The translations under genes and the position numbers were made by a program. Below, one piece after another: positions 1-7,513 of a stretch of 64,000 nucleotides of DNA. The notes beneath the pieces are model-generated. The model saw only the letters and a program-made list of their open reading frames with translations, searched no databases and was not told the origin of the DNA. This DNA is from Nocardioides marmorisolisilvae. GTDB lineage: Bacteria; Actinomycetota; Actinomycetes; Propionibacteriales; Nocardioidaceae. How positions within the stretch are numbered: the stretch's first letter is position 1; the number at the start of each line of letters is the position of its first letter. The stretch lies in contig NZ_RJSG01000002.1 in assembly GCF_003725775.1 (NCBI RefSeq), positions 310,001-374,000 of the forward strand, written 5' to 3'.

Positions 1-38
1 TCGGGATCGTCCTCGACGACCAGGGCGTGGGCCGTCAT
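1..38 (-). CDS. Response regulator, N-terminus only (cut by window edge)
   Basis: Only the first 12 codons are inside the window, reading MTAHALVVEDDP. The acidic pair after a hydrophobic strand (LVVEDD) is the usual start of a receiver domain, so this is probably the regulator partner of the histidine kinase that precedes it on the minus strand. Its ATG overlaps the kinase stop codon (ATGA), which indicates translational coupling in one operon. The output domain is outside the window, so the regulator class is unknown. Confidence 0.7.
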   Translation of the reverse strand, partial: MTAHALVVEDDP

Positions 39-2116
39 CGGGCATCCCCGGCGACCAGGGGGCTACGGGCGTTGGGCAGCGCTACCGAGAACACCAACCC
101 GCTCGGGGAGTTCGGAACGACCGAGAGGGTGCCACCATGGCCCTCGACCAGTGCCTTCGCCACGGCTAGCCCGAGGCCGGTGCCTGGGATCCGCGACTCC
201 CGTGCCCCGGCCGAGCGGAACAAGCGGTCGAAGAGGTGGGGTAGCTCGTCCGGCTCGACCCCGATGCCGTTGTCGGCGACGGTGATGACGACCTCGTCGG
301 CCCTGCTCGTCGCCTCGATCCGCACCGCGCCGCCGCGCGGGGTGTACTTGAGTGCGTTCGAGACCAGATTGTCGAAGACCTGCTGGAGCCGCGCCGCGTC
401 GCCGAGCATCACAGCAGTGGTGGGTTCGACGCTCAGCGCGATCCCGCTCGACTCGGCCGCCGCCTGGTGCTCGGCGATCAGGTTGGTCAGCAGGCCGTCG
501 GCCGACACCGGCGCGATGACCAAATCCATCGCGCCGGCGTCGATCCGGGCCAGGTCGAAGACCCGCTCGACCAGTTCGCTCAGCTGGTGCGCGCGGCGGG
601 TGATGACCTCGACGCCGTCTCGTCGTGTCTGCTCGTCCGTGCGTGGATCTGCCAGCATCTCCAGGTAGCCGAGGATGACCGCGACCGGCGTGCGGAGCTC
701 GTGCCCGGCGATCGCGATGAACTCGTCCCGCACGCGGTTGAGCTCGGAGAGCTTCTCGACTTGCAGCTGCTCGTGAGCGAGCAGCATCTCCCGCTGCTCG
801 GCAATGGTGTGCTGCTCGGTGGTGTCACTCAAGAAACCGTCGTAGAAGGTGAGCGATCCTTCGAACCGTGGGAGGCCGGAGACCCGGACCCACTTGGCGC
901 GTCCGGCGACCGAGAGTCGCAGCTCGATCTCGGCGGCGTTGCCGAGCCGCACACTTTGCTCGAAACGCGTCGCGGCCTCGCGTTGGTCCTCGTCGACCAG
1001 CCGGCGCAGCGCCTCCGGCGCCGTCTCGCCCCTCAACAGGTGCGCACCCAAGACCCGCTCGATGTTGGGGCTGACGTAGGCCGGGTGCAGGTCCTGCGGT
1101 GTGACGATCTGGACGGTCCAGATGACCGCGTCGGTCGCGGAGATGGCCCGGTCGAATCGTCCTCGTTCGGCCGCGAGCTCGTCCCCCAACATTTCCGCGC
1201 GCGACCACGCCTCGTCCCGGCCCTCGCGCAGAGTCAGGTTGAGCTCGCGCAGCGACTGCTCCGCGGCACTTCGCTGCTCATCGGCGATCTCGAGGTGAAG
1301 AGCGGCCCGCACCGTGGCGCCGACGGCGATCACGATCCCGAGCATCACCATCAGGGCGATCCCGAAGTGCTCCCCGAAGGCTCCGGCGTCGCCGAGGTGC
1401 TTGCGCGCCAGCCCCAGGGCGATCAGACCCACGGTGATGACCGGTGCGGTCTGGCGAACCATCGCCGCACCGGGACCGCGCCCCCGGATCGCCCACGGCA
1501 GAGCTCCGCCAGGAACCCTGCTGGCGATCGTCAGGGACACCAACAAGATGCCTGCGGCGGTGTGCACCGCGATGCTCGACAGGCTGGCGACACGGTAGAG
1601 CTGCTCGACCCCGAACACGTAGCCCAGAAGAGCGGTGAGGCTGATCGCCAGTGGGACGACGAGGAGTACCTGTGCATCCCGGGTCCGCCGGATCAGCAGA
1701 AGGCCCAGAGCCAGCGCCAGGGCAAGCAGAGCGAGACCGGTCGCGGGCGCCATCCGGCCCGGTGCGGCCGTGGGGCTGCTGCTGTGGTCCGCGACCACGA
1801 GCTGGTCGACCCCCAAACTGGTGCTGGCGACGATCTCCACCAGGCTCAGGCCGGCGATCGTCACGACCAGGGCGACGCCGGCCCAAGCCAAGGCACGCCG
1901 TCGTACCAGCAGGGCGCACGCCAGGACCGCCAGGCACACGGCGGTGTTGAACTTCATCGTGTTGTAGTTCGGCACGACCGAGGTCAGGGTGCGGATTCCC
2001 AGGAACCAGCCGAGGATCACCCCGCACGCCAGCAGAAGGACCAGCCGGGCCACTGCGCGGCTGAATCCCTCCAACGGTTCGGCATTCCTCGCGATGCCGC
2101 CCTCCCCGGCGACCAT
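35..2116 (-). CDS. Membrane-bound hybrid-topology sensor histidine kinase (multi-TM, PAS, HisKA, HATPase)
   Basis: About 693 residues. The first ~270 contain seven or eight hydrophobic segments, so the sensor is an integral-membrane module rather than an extracytoplasmic loop. A PAS-like region follows. Then comes the H-box AGHELRTPVAVILGY, the N-box NLVSNALKYTPRGG, the G1 box DNGIGVEPDE and the G2 box GTGLGLAVAKALVEGHGG, so the kinase core looks complete. It should autophosphorylate on His and pass phosphate to the receiver gene that overlaps its end. The ATG at 2116 is preferred over an upstream TTG at 2173 because TACGGT, a good -10 box, lies exactly 6 nt upstream, implying a leaderless transcript. 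The signal sensed is not evident. Confidence 0.85.
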   Translation of the reverse strand: MVAGEGGIARNAEPLEGFSRAVARLVLLLACGVILGWFLGIRTLTSVVPNYNTMKFNTAVCLAVLACALLVRRRALAWAGVALVVTIAGLSLVEIVASTSLGVDQLVVADHSSSPTAAPGRMAPATGLALLALALALGLLLIRRTRDAQVLLVVPLAISLTALLGYVFGVEQLYRVASLSSIAVHTAAGILLVSLTIASRVPGGALPWAIRGRGPGAAMVRQTAPVITVGLIALGLARKHLGDAGAFGEHFGIALMVMLGIVIAVGATVRAALHLEIADEQRSAAEQSLRELNLTLREGRDEAWSRAEMLGDELAAERGRFDRAISATDAVIWTVQIVTPQDLHPAYVSPNIERVLGAHLLRGETAPEALRRLVDEDQREAATRFEQSVRLGNAAEIELRLSVAGRAKWVRVSGLPRFEGSLTFYDGFLSDTTEQHTIAEQREMLLAHEQLQVEKLSELNRVRDEFIAIAGHELRTPVAVILGYLEMLADPRTDEQTRRDGVEVITRRAHQLSELVERVFDLARIDAGAMDLVIAPVSADGLLTNLIAEHQAAAESSGIALSVEPTTAVMLGDAARLQQVFDNLVSNALKYTPRGGAVRIEATSRADEVVITVADNGIGVEPDELPHLFDRLFRSAGARESRIPGTGLGLAVAKALVEGHGGTLSVVPNSPSGLVFSVALPNARSPLVAGDAR

Positions 2117-2122
2117 GGAGCA

Positions 2123-2128
2123 ACCGTA
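2123..2128 (-). promoter_or_regulatory. -10 box of leaderless sensor-kinase transcript
   Basis: On the minus strand TACGGT is followed by 6 nt and then the ATG at 2116. This spacing puts transcription initiation at or next to the start codon, so no Shine-Dalgarno site is needed. Confidence 0.5.
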
Positions 2129-2225
2129 GGTCCGAAACCACCACGGCGTCCTCGATAGGCCCAAGACGGGCAAACCGGACTAGTCAAGCGCTGCCGGGGC
2201 GGAGCACGGAGGGTGTCCGGACGGG

Positions 2226-2260
2226 CTGAAGGTCGGTCGGCAGGGCCGACCGACCTTCAG
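2226..2260 (-). terminator. Perfect 15-bp hairpin downstream of the DUF4242 gene
   Basis: CTGAAGGTCGGTCGG pairs perfectly with its complement across a 5-nt loop. It lies between the end of the minus-strand DUF4242 gene (2326) and the start of the sensor kinase (2116), so it probably terminates the former. There is no clear U-tract, which is usual for actinobacterial hairpins. Confidence 0.6.
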
Positions 2261-2273
2261 ACGTGAGGTCACC

Positions 2274-2316
2274 GGGGTTCGAGGCTCGCGCCAGGGCGCC
2301 AGCACTTCAACCGCCG
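2274..2316. repeat. Degenerate copy of dispersed GTTTCGA...CTCAACC element
   Basis: This stretch (GGGGTTCGAGGCTCG at the left, CTTCAACCGCCG at the right) is a diverged member of the intergenic element seen more intact at 2731-2774 and 9553-9597. It lies just beyond the DUF4242 stop codon. Confidence 0.5.
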
Positions 2317-2325
2317 ATGGAGCGG

Positions 2326-2598
2326 TCACTCGCCCGAGCCGGGGTCGATCACGCTCGCGACGAGGCTGACCTTGTTGGCGGGGAAACCGCCGGCAGCAGC
2401 GTGCTCGAGTACGGCCTGGGGGTTGTCGGCGAAGTAGACGCAGTAGATCTTGTCGTCGGTGACGTAGCTCTGCTGCCACTTGGCCCGCCCGTCCATACCG
2501 GCCAGGACCTCGTTGGACTTCACCGAGATGGCGTGCAGCTCGTCGGCAGACAGCTGACCGGCACCCGGGAGTTCGCGCTCGATGACGTACTTCGGCAT
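2326..2598 (-). CDS. DUF4242 / SCO4226-like nickel-binding family protein
   Basis: Ninety residues beginning MPKYVIERELPGAGQL. The pattern of an ERELPG start, a WQQSYVTDDKIYCVY centre and a terminal GGFPANKVSLVASVIDP is that of DUF4242. The Streptomyces member SCO4226 of this family is a small ferredoxin-like-fold protein reported to bind nickel. The physiological role is unsettled, so only the family assignment is firm. The start codon has AAGGAG about 6 nt upstream. The gene appears monocistronic, followed by a 15-bp hairpin. A palindrome at 2712-2727 in the upstream region could be its operator. Confidence 0.8.
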   Translation of the reverse strand: MPKYVIERELPGAGQLSADELHAISVKSNEVLAGMDGRAKWQQSYVTDDKIYCVYFADNPQAVLEHAAAGGFPANKVSLVASVIDPGSGE

Positions 2599-2711
2599 TG
2601 CATTCTCCTTGTTTCGTGACCGGCGTTCTCCGATCGACTGATCACGAAACTACGAACCCAGGCGGGTGCCGCTCATCGGGCGCACGACCCATTTCGGGGT
2701 GCGAAGTCACA

Positions 2712-2727
2712 TGGGTCATTTGACCCA
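2712..2727. promoter_or_regulatory. Palindrome TGGGTCA-TT-TGACCCA upstream of DUF4242 gene
   Basis: A 7-bp perfect inverted repeat with a 2-nt spacer lies about 115 nt upstream of the DUF4242 start and just downstream of the LuxR gene stop. It has the size of a dimeric-regulator site. No promoter boxes could be assigned to it, so a regulatory role is inference. Confidence 0.3.
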
Positions 2728-2730
2728 CCG

Positions 2731-2774
2731 GGTTTCGAGGCTCGTCGCTGGCGCTCCTCGCACCTCAACCAGCG
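2731..2774. repeat. Dispersed intergenic repeat, family B
   Basis: The element starts GGTTTCGAGGCTCGTCGCT and ends CGCACCTCAACCAGCG. A near-identical copy is at 9553-9597 and diverged ones at 2274-2316 and 9598-9631. It abuts the 3' end of the LuxR-type regulator gene. Its ends match those of the shorter family A elements (GTTTCGACAGGCTCAACCAGCG), so both look like REP-type sequences. Confidence 0.65.
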
Positions 2775-2777
2775 AGG

Positions 2778-4409
2778 TCAGCGAGCCATCAGGCCGCTGT
2801 CGTACGCGTACGCCGTGGCGGCGGCCCGCGAGGTGGCTCCGGTCTTGGCGAAGATGTTCGACAAGTGCCGCGCCACCGTCTTCGGCGAGAGGAACAGCTC
2901 CTCGGCGATCTCCTTGTTGCTCTTGCCGGTGGCCAGCACGCGGAGCACCTCGATCTCGCGCGCGGTCAGCCCGTCGGGGGAGTCGGACGTCTCGACGGTG
3001 AGTACGCCGAGCCGTTCGAAGCATGCCTGCGCGGCGGACTCCTCGCGCACCGCGGCATCGGTGTCACCGCAGGCCCGGTACGCCTGGGCGAGCAGCATCC
3101 GGGTGCGGGCCGCCTCGTAGGGGACGTCGAGCTGGTTCCAGGCGTTGAACGCGAGCCGCAGCTCGGCGAGCGCCTCCATCGTCCGGCCGCGGGCGAGCAT
3201 CACCGAGCCGCACGAGCGGTGGGAGTCGGCGCGCAGGCCGGGGGAGTCGAAGTCGTGCGCGGTGGTGGCGAGCTCGCCGGACGCCTCCTCGGCCAGGTCG
3301 AGGTCACCGGAGGCCAGCGCGATCGTGGTCTGCGCTGCGAGCAGGGACGCCCGGTCGAGCCGACTGCGTCCGCCGGCGCACAGCACCGCCGAGATCGAGG
3401 CGGCCGCCTCGTCGGGTCGCCCCTGGGCGAGTCGGAGCAGCGCCATCCCGGGCTGCGGGTCACGACCGTGGTCGTGCGCCTGGTGGTAGGCCTGCTCGGC
3501 GCCGGCTAGGTCACCGCGCACCCGCCGTACCTCGCCAACCTCGTAGTAGGCATCGGCCACGGCGAAGACGTCGATGCCGGCCATGTCCTCGCACGCGCCG
3601 AGCGCCTCCTGCTCAGCCTCGGCCCACGACCCGCGGCTCTGGAGAACCTGGGCTCGGTGCACCCGGCAGATGCCCGGGTAGAGGGAGGCCAGCGGCAGCG
3701 GGTCGGACCAGCGACGCGTCGCCTCGGTCCACTCGCTCGCGCGGCGCAGGTCGCGCAGCTCGTTGCAGGCGTCCATCAGCCCGCAGTAGATGGCGCCGGT
3801 CCAGAAGGTGTCGAGGTCGTCGGACAGCGCGGCGACCATCGCCTCGTCGAGCAGTGCCAGGCCCTCGGCCACCCGGGCCTGCTTGATCCGGATCCGGCCC
3901 TCGAAGTAGACGCCGAGCGCGACCAGGTTCGGGTCGCCGTGGTTGCGGCCCAGGTCCTGCATCCGGCGCGCCGACGCATCCGCGGCGTCGAGGTCCGAGC
4001 CGGTCAGGCCGGCGGTGCCGAGGTAGAGGGGGTAGCCGTGGGCCGCGCACTCGGGCAGGTCCTCGAGCACCCGTTGTGCCCGGGAGTCCCAGCCGGCGCT
4101 CTGGGCCGACTCACCGACCAGCCGGCAGTGGATGGAGAGCAGCACCGCGGTGCGTGCGGCGGACTCGAGGTCACCGGCGTCGACGTGCAACCGGTAGGCG
4201 TCGGCGTAGAGGCGGATCGCCTCCTCCATGTTGCCCAGCCACCAGGTCGACTCGGCCAGGCCCTCGGTGACCGGCCCGTCCTGCGGCTGGATGCCGGCGT
4301 ACGCCTCGTACGCCGCCGACCAGTCGCGTCGGCGGCGCAGCTCATCGGCCTCGGCCCGTGTCCCCACCTGGGGATTCTGACACTGCGGAGGGCGAGACGG
4401 CAGGCTCAT
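2778..4409 (-). CDS. TPR-containing LuxR-family transcriptional regulator
   Basis: 543 residues. The first ~460 are helical TPR-like repeats (for example ESTWWLGNMEEAIRLYADAY). The C-terminal ~65 form a LuxR DNA-binding domain, with LTAREIEVLRVLATGKSNKE followed by LFLSPKTVARHLSNIFAKTG. There is no N-terminal receiver or Walker A motif, so this is neither a phospho-regulator nor a full LAL ATPase. The TPR part probably binds a protein or ligand. The ATG lies 2 nt after the zeta toxin stop, so the gene may be co-transcribed from the toxin-antitoxin promoter. The target genes are unknown. Confidence 0.85.
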   Translation of the reverse strand: MSLPSRPPQCQNPQVGTRAEADELRRRRDWSAAYEAYAGIQPQDGPVTEGLAESTWWLGNMEEAIRLYADAYRLHVDAGDLESAARTAVLLSIHCRLVGESAQSAGWDSRAQRVLEDLPECAAHGYPLYLGTAGLTGSDLDAADASARRMQDLGRNHGDPNLVALGVYFEGRIRIKQARVAEGLALLDEAMVAALSDDLDTFWTGAIYCGLMDACNELRDLRRASEWTEATRRWSDPLPLASLYPGICRVHRAQVLQSRGSWAEAEQEALGACEDMAGIDVFAVADAYYEVGEVRRVRGDLAGAEQAYHQAHDHGRDPQPGMALLRLAQGRPDEAAASISAVLCAGGRSRLDRASLLAAQTTIALASGDLDLAEEASGELATTAHDFDSPGLRADSHRSCGSVMLARGRTMEALAELRLAFNAWNQLDVPYEAARTRMLLAQAYRACGDTDAAVREESAAQACFERLGVLTVETSDSPDGLTAREIEVLRVLATGKSNKEIAEELFLSPKTVARHLSNIFAKTGATSRAAATAYAYDSGLMAR

Positions 4410-4411
4410 GA

Positions 4412-4987
4412 TCAGCGGAGGGCGGCCGGTGTCCAGATGGGCCAGGTCGACGTGCCGATCTCCTGGCCGTACTCGAAGGCGGCGACCCGCAGGAACGGCC
4501 GGTCGATGCTGGAGTTGTCGTAGAAGTCAGCCCGATCGACGAGGTCGCGCGCCTGGGCGACCAGCGCCCACAGGCGGTCGAAGCGGCCGCGGATCTTCGC
4601 CTCAGGCACGTGGTGGCCGCCGAACTCGACACGGTCGGCGACGCGCGCGACGGCGAGCTCGACAGGCACCAGCATCACGTGCAGATGGACCGTGTAACCG
4701 TGCGCGACGGCGCTCCTGACCAGATCGACCTTGCTCTCGTGGCTGAAGACCGTCTCGGTGACGAACGAGCGCCCGGCCTCCAGCAACCGCTCTCTCTCGC
4801 CTGCGGCCAGCGCCGAGACCGTCGTCGCCTCCCGGGCCTGTCGGTCGCGGTCGCCCGGCCACCGCTGCTCGGCGATCAGGTCCGCGTTGACGAACGGAAG
4901 ATGCGTCCGGGCCACGAGCAGATCGGCGAAGGTGGACTTGCCGGATCCGTTCGACCCTGCGAGCAGGTGCAGGACCGGTGTGGTCAC
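4412..4987 (-). CDS. Zeta-toxin-family P-loop kinase (putative toxin)
   Basis: 191 residues. A Walker A motif AGSNGSGKSTFADLLVA at residues 10-26 is followed by FVNADLIAEQRWPG, which carries the Asp expected in zeta toxins, and by FVTETVFSHESK. Zeta toxins phosphorylate UDP-N-acetylglucosamine and block peptidoglycan synthesis, but some family members act on other substrates, so the target is inferred. The start codon overlaps the upstream antitoxin stop (ATGA), the standard layout for a type II toxin-antitoxin operon. At 191 aa it is shorter than streptococcal zeta (~287 aa) and resembles compact chromosomal versions. Confidence 0.8.
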   Translation of the reverse strand: MTTPVLHLLAGSNGSGKSTFADLLVARTHLPFVNADLIAEQRWPGDRDRQAREATTVSALAAGERERLLEAGRSFVTETVFSHESKVDLVRSAVAHGYTVHLHVMLVPVELAVARVADRVEFGGHHVPEAKIRGRFDRLWALVAQARDLVDRADFYDNSSIDRPFLRVAAFEYGQEIGTSTWPIWTPAALR

Positions 4988-5403
4988 CGAGCTCGTTTCG
5001 GCGAGCGGGATGCCACCTTCTTCGCCGGCTTCTTCGGTGCCGGCATCTCGACGGTGACCTCACCTGTTGCATCCGCCTCGGACCAGCGGGTGCGGCCCTC
5101 AGCCTCGAAGCGTGCCCGCAGGTCGAGCGCGGCGAGGTCGTCCTCGAGCTGTTCACGCCACGCGGTGCGGACGGCGGCCTGGGTGTGCGTCCCGACCTCG
5201 TCGTACTGGATCTGGCCGGCGAGCACCCGGTCGATGTCGCGCTGCGAGACGCCCGCCGACGCCTCGAGCTCCTGGCCCAGGCGGGCCCAGTGCGCCAGCT
5301 GTTGGGCTGCGCTGCGATGCGCCCGCCCGCCGGCGGCCTTGGCCGCTGCGAAGAGGTCGGAGTCGAACCGGGTCGGAGTCGTGGCTGTCGTGGCCATCGT
5401 CAT
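4984..5403 (-). CDS. ParD-like antitoxin of the zeta-toxin pair
   Basis: About 139 residues. The N-terminal region RFDSDLFAAAKAAGGRAHRS, followed by AAQQLAHWARLGQELEAS, is characteristic of the ParD-like antitoxin family and probably forms the DNA-binding part. The C-terminal tail is Lys/Arg/Pro-rich (KKPAKKVASRSPKRAR) and likely disordered. The start is one of GTG 5406, ATG 5403 or ATG 5397. GGAAGGGA sits 4 nt before 5403 and 10 nt before 5397. The gene overlaps the toxin by 4 nt. It probably neutralises the zeta-like kinase and represses its own promoter through the palindrome at 5436-5454. Confidence 0.75.
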   Translation of the reverse strand: MTMATTATTPTRFDSDLFAAAKAAGGRAHRSAAQQLAHWARLGQELEASAGVSQRDIDRVLAGQIQYDEVGTHTQAAVRTAWREQLEDDLAALDLRARFEAEGRTRWSEADATGEVTVEMPAPKKPAKKVASRSPKRAR

Positions 5404-5435
5404 CACGTCCCTTCCGGAGATCTCAGGTACTTGAA

Positions 5436-5454
5436 GTGTAGCAGTCTGCTACAC
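5436..5454. promoter_or_regulatory. Palindromic operator of the toxin-antitoxin operon
   Basis: GTGTAGCAG-T-CTGCTACAC is a perfect 9-bp inverted repeat with a 1-nt spacer, about 30 nt upstream of the antitoxin start. On the minus strand its end supplies TACACT, a plausible -10 box. The location fits autorepression by the antitoxin or the toxin-antitoxin complex. Confidence 0.6.
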
Positions 5455-5572
5455 CGAGCAGGTCCTGTCTGCGTGCCCTATTTGTCTCATTTGGTGAGAT
5501 AGTTGGGGTCCGTCCCTTGAGTGGGGATCGGTTCACCCGATGCAAGTTCGGAGCGAACCAAGGGGAGAACAC

Positions 5573-6127
5573 ATGAAGCTCAGCACGAGGAAGCGGATCG
5601 CCGTCGCAGCGGCGATCTCCAGCGCGGCCCTGGTCACCGGGGTGGCGGCGGCAACCGCGGCGCCGGCGCACCACGCGAACAAGGTCGTCCAGCACACCGA
5701 CGCACCCGATGCGACCACACCGGACGCTCCGGCGACCGAGTCGCCCGAGGCGCCGGACACCGAGACCCCCGAGACCGAGGCCCCGGAGCCGACCGACACC
5801 CCGGACGCCACCGACACGCCGGATGGCTCGAGCGATCAGAGCGACCAGAACGACCAGGGCGACGACAACCAGGTCGACCAGCCGTCGAACCCGCCGACCC
5901 ACGCCTCGCACGGCGATGACCACGGCGATGACCAGGGCGAGGACGCCGGCGACGACCAGGGTGACGACCAGGGCGACGACCAGGGCGAGGATGCCGGCGA
6001 CAGCTCCGAGACGGACTCGCCCGGATCGGACGACTCCGGCGACCAGAGTGAGACCGACGGCCCTGACTCGGGTGACTCCTCGGGTTCGAGCGACGGCGGC
6101 GACCACTCCGGCGGCGGCGACGACTGA
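5573..6127 (+). CDS. Secreted Asp-rich low-complexity protein
   Basis: 184 residues from the ATG at 5573, chosen because AGGGAG lies 6-7 nt upstream; a longer reading from 5540 has no such site. Residues 1-32 form a signal peptide (KRIAVAAAISSAALVTGVAAATAAPA). The remainder is almost wholly Asp, Glu, Thr, Pro, Ser and Gly, with a block of repeated GDDQGDDQGED units near the middle and an SGDSSGSSDGGDHSGGGDD-like end. Such sequences are disordered and may bind divalent cations. No catalytic motif is present. It precedes and overlaps or abuts the ECF sigma gene, suggesting a three-gene unit with the anti-sigma-like protein. Confidence 0.8.
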   Translation: MKLSTRKRIAVAAAISSAALVTGVAAATAAPAHHANKVVQHTDAPDATTPDAPATESPEAPDTETPETEAPEPTDTPDATDTPDGSSDQSDQNDQGDDNQVDQPSNPPTHASHGDDHGDDQGEDAGDDQGDDQGDDQGEDAGDSSETDSPGSDDSGDQSETDGPDSGDSSGSSDGGDHSGGGDD

Positions 6128-6179
6128 GAACCGGACCCAGCGACACGGGCTCCGGAGCACGCCGGAGCTCGATGACGAC

Positions 6180-6728
6180 GTGCGCGACGCCGCCTCGGGC
6201 GACGGCGTCGCGTTGCGTCGGCTGTACGACGCCCTGGCGCCGAAGATCGTCGCCTACCTGCGGCTGCGGGGCGCCGAGGATCCGGAGGGTCTGACCAACG
6301 ACGTGTTCCTGGCGGTGTTCACCCGGCTCGACCGGTTGACCGGCGGGTGGACCGGATTCCGGGCCCTGACGTTCACGATCGCCCACTCCCGGGCGGTCGA
6401 CGACCTGCGGCGGCAGGCGCGGCAGCCGCGGCACTCCGAGTACGACGCGGAGCACGACGGACGCGCCGACTCGTCGGCCGAGCAGCAGGCCCTCGCGGGT
6501 ATGGATGACGGGGAGGCCAGCCAACTGTTGGCCCTGCTACCCGACGAGCAGCGGACCGTCGTCATGCTCCGCGTCCTCGGCGACCTGTCGGTCGCGCAGA
6601 CCGCACTCGCGCTTCGGACGACCGAGGCGCGGGTCAAGAAGCTTCAGCAGCGTGCGGTCCTCGCGCTGCGCGGACTCGTGAGCACCAGCGAGTCTGCACC
6701 CAAGGACCTGGATGAGGTGGGGCGATGA
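6180..6728 (+). CDS. ECF-type RNA polymerase sigma factor
   Basis: About 182 residues. Region 2 is seen in ALRRLYDALAPKIVAYLRLR and FRALTFTIAHSRAVDDLRRQ. Region 4 is seen in LLPDEQRTVVMLRVLGDLSV and TTEARVKKLQQRAVLALRGL. The start is uncertain: there is no in-frame ATG near the domain, so GTG 6180 is given, with GTG 6072 inside the preceding gene as an alternative. The stop overlaps the ATG of the next gene (ATGA), typical of a sigma/anti-sigma pair. The likely role is directing transcription of an envelope-related regulon that may include the Asp-rich protein. Confidence 0.8.
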   Translation: MRDAASGDGVALRRLYDALAPKIVAYLRLRGAEDPEGLTNDVFLAVFTRLDRLTGGWTGFRALTFTIAHSRAVDDLRRQARQPRHSEYDAEHDGRADSSAEQQALAGMDDGEASQLLALLPDEQRTVVMLRVLGDLSVAQTALALRTTEARVKKLQQRAVLALRGLVSTSESAPKDLDEVGR

Positions 6729-7447
6729 CCGACATCGATCTTCTGGACGATCCGGCTCTGGCCGGGTTGTTCGACGAGCTGCGCTCCCTGGGCGACGGAC
6801 CCCCGCCGCCCATCGGGGACGACCTCGCTGCGCTGTTCGCCGGGGCTGTGCCGATCACTCGGACCGGCCGCAAGGCTGCCGTCATCGCCCTGGTCAGCGC
6901 GGCCGTGCTCGGCGGCACCGTCGGGACCGCTGCCGCGAATTCGCTGCCGGGTCCGGCGCAACGCATTGTGGCGGGCGTGGTCCGCACGCTGACTCCGTTC
7001 GACCTGCCGACCCCGGCTGACGATGCCAAGGCGCCACGGCCGTTGCCGGTCGCCCCGACCCCGCCCGCCGAGCACTCCGGACCGGCTCAGGCGCCCCAGC
7101 CCTCCGGTGGCCCCGTCGTACGGCCGACCCCGTCGACCCGGTCCGACGACGGCTCGGGAACGAGCGGGGACCGCGGCGACGACACGACGTCGAGCGGGTC
7201 GGACGACGAGCACGAGTCGTCGGGAACGAGTACCTCCGGTTCCTCGACCAGCGACGACGGTTCCCGCGGATCAAACGGATCCGGCGGATCGAGCGGCCCG
7301 GGCAGCGACGACGGCGAGCGCGGCGGTGGATCCGGCAGCGGATCCGGCAGCGGGTCCGGCAGCGGGTCCGACTCCAGCAGCGGGACCTCCAGCGGTTCCG
7401 GCACTAGCTCCGGAGACGACGGCGGCGGGGATGGACTCGATGACTGA
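6725..7447 (+). CDS. Single-pass membrane protein with Ser/Gly/Asp-rich tail, putative anti-sigma factor
   Basis: 240 residues. The cytoplasmic N-terminus (~45 aa) is acidic (MTDIDLLDDPALAGLFDELR). One membrane segment follows (AAVIALVSAAVLGGTVGTAA, about residues 50-70). The outer part starts with SLPGPAQRIVAGVV and then becomes Pro- and finally Ser/Gly/Asp-rich, with a run of GSGS units. No zinc-binding anti-sigma HxxxCxxC motif is seen, so the anti-sigma role rests on the 4-nt overlap with the ECF gene and the topology. It could instead be a cell-surface protein controlled by that sigma factor. Confidence 0.65.
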   Translation: MTDIDLLDDPALAGLFDELRSLGDGPPPPIGDDLAALFAGAVPITRTGRKAAVIALVSAAVLGGTVGTAAANSLPGPAQRIVAGVVRTLTPFDLPTPADDAKAPRPLPVAPTPPAEHSGPAQAPQPSGGPVVRPTPSTRSDDGSGTSGDRGDDTTSSGSDDEHESSGTSTSGSSTSDDGSRGSNGSGGSSGPGSDDGERGGGSGSGSGSGSGSGSDSSSGTSSGSGTSSGDDGGGDGLDD

Positions 7448-7477
7448 GCCGGCCCGGAACTGATCACTGAAAAGGCA

Positions 7478-7507
7478 TTGACGAGAAAAGAACGATCGTT
7501 CTATTCT
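7478..7507 (+). promoter_or_regulatory. Leaderless promoter with TetR-type operator in the spacer
   Basis: TTGACG (7478-7483) and TATTCT (7502-7507) are 18 nt apart, and the ATG at 7514 lies 6 nt past the -10 box. The perfect 14-bp palindrome AGAACGATCGTTCT (7489-7502) fills the spacer and touches the -10 box, where a bound repressor would block polymerase. Autoregulation by the TetR protein encoded immediately downstream is the simplest reading. Confidence 0.7.
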
Positions 7508-7513
7508 CGGGAC

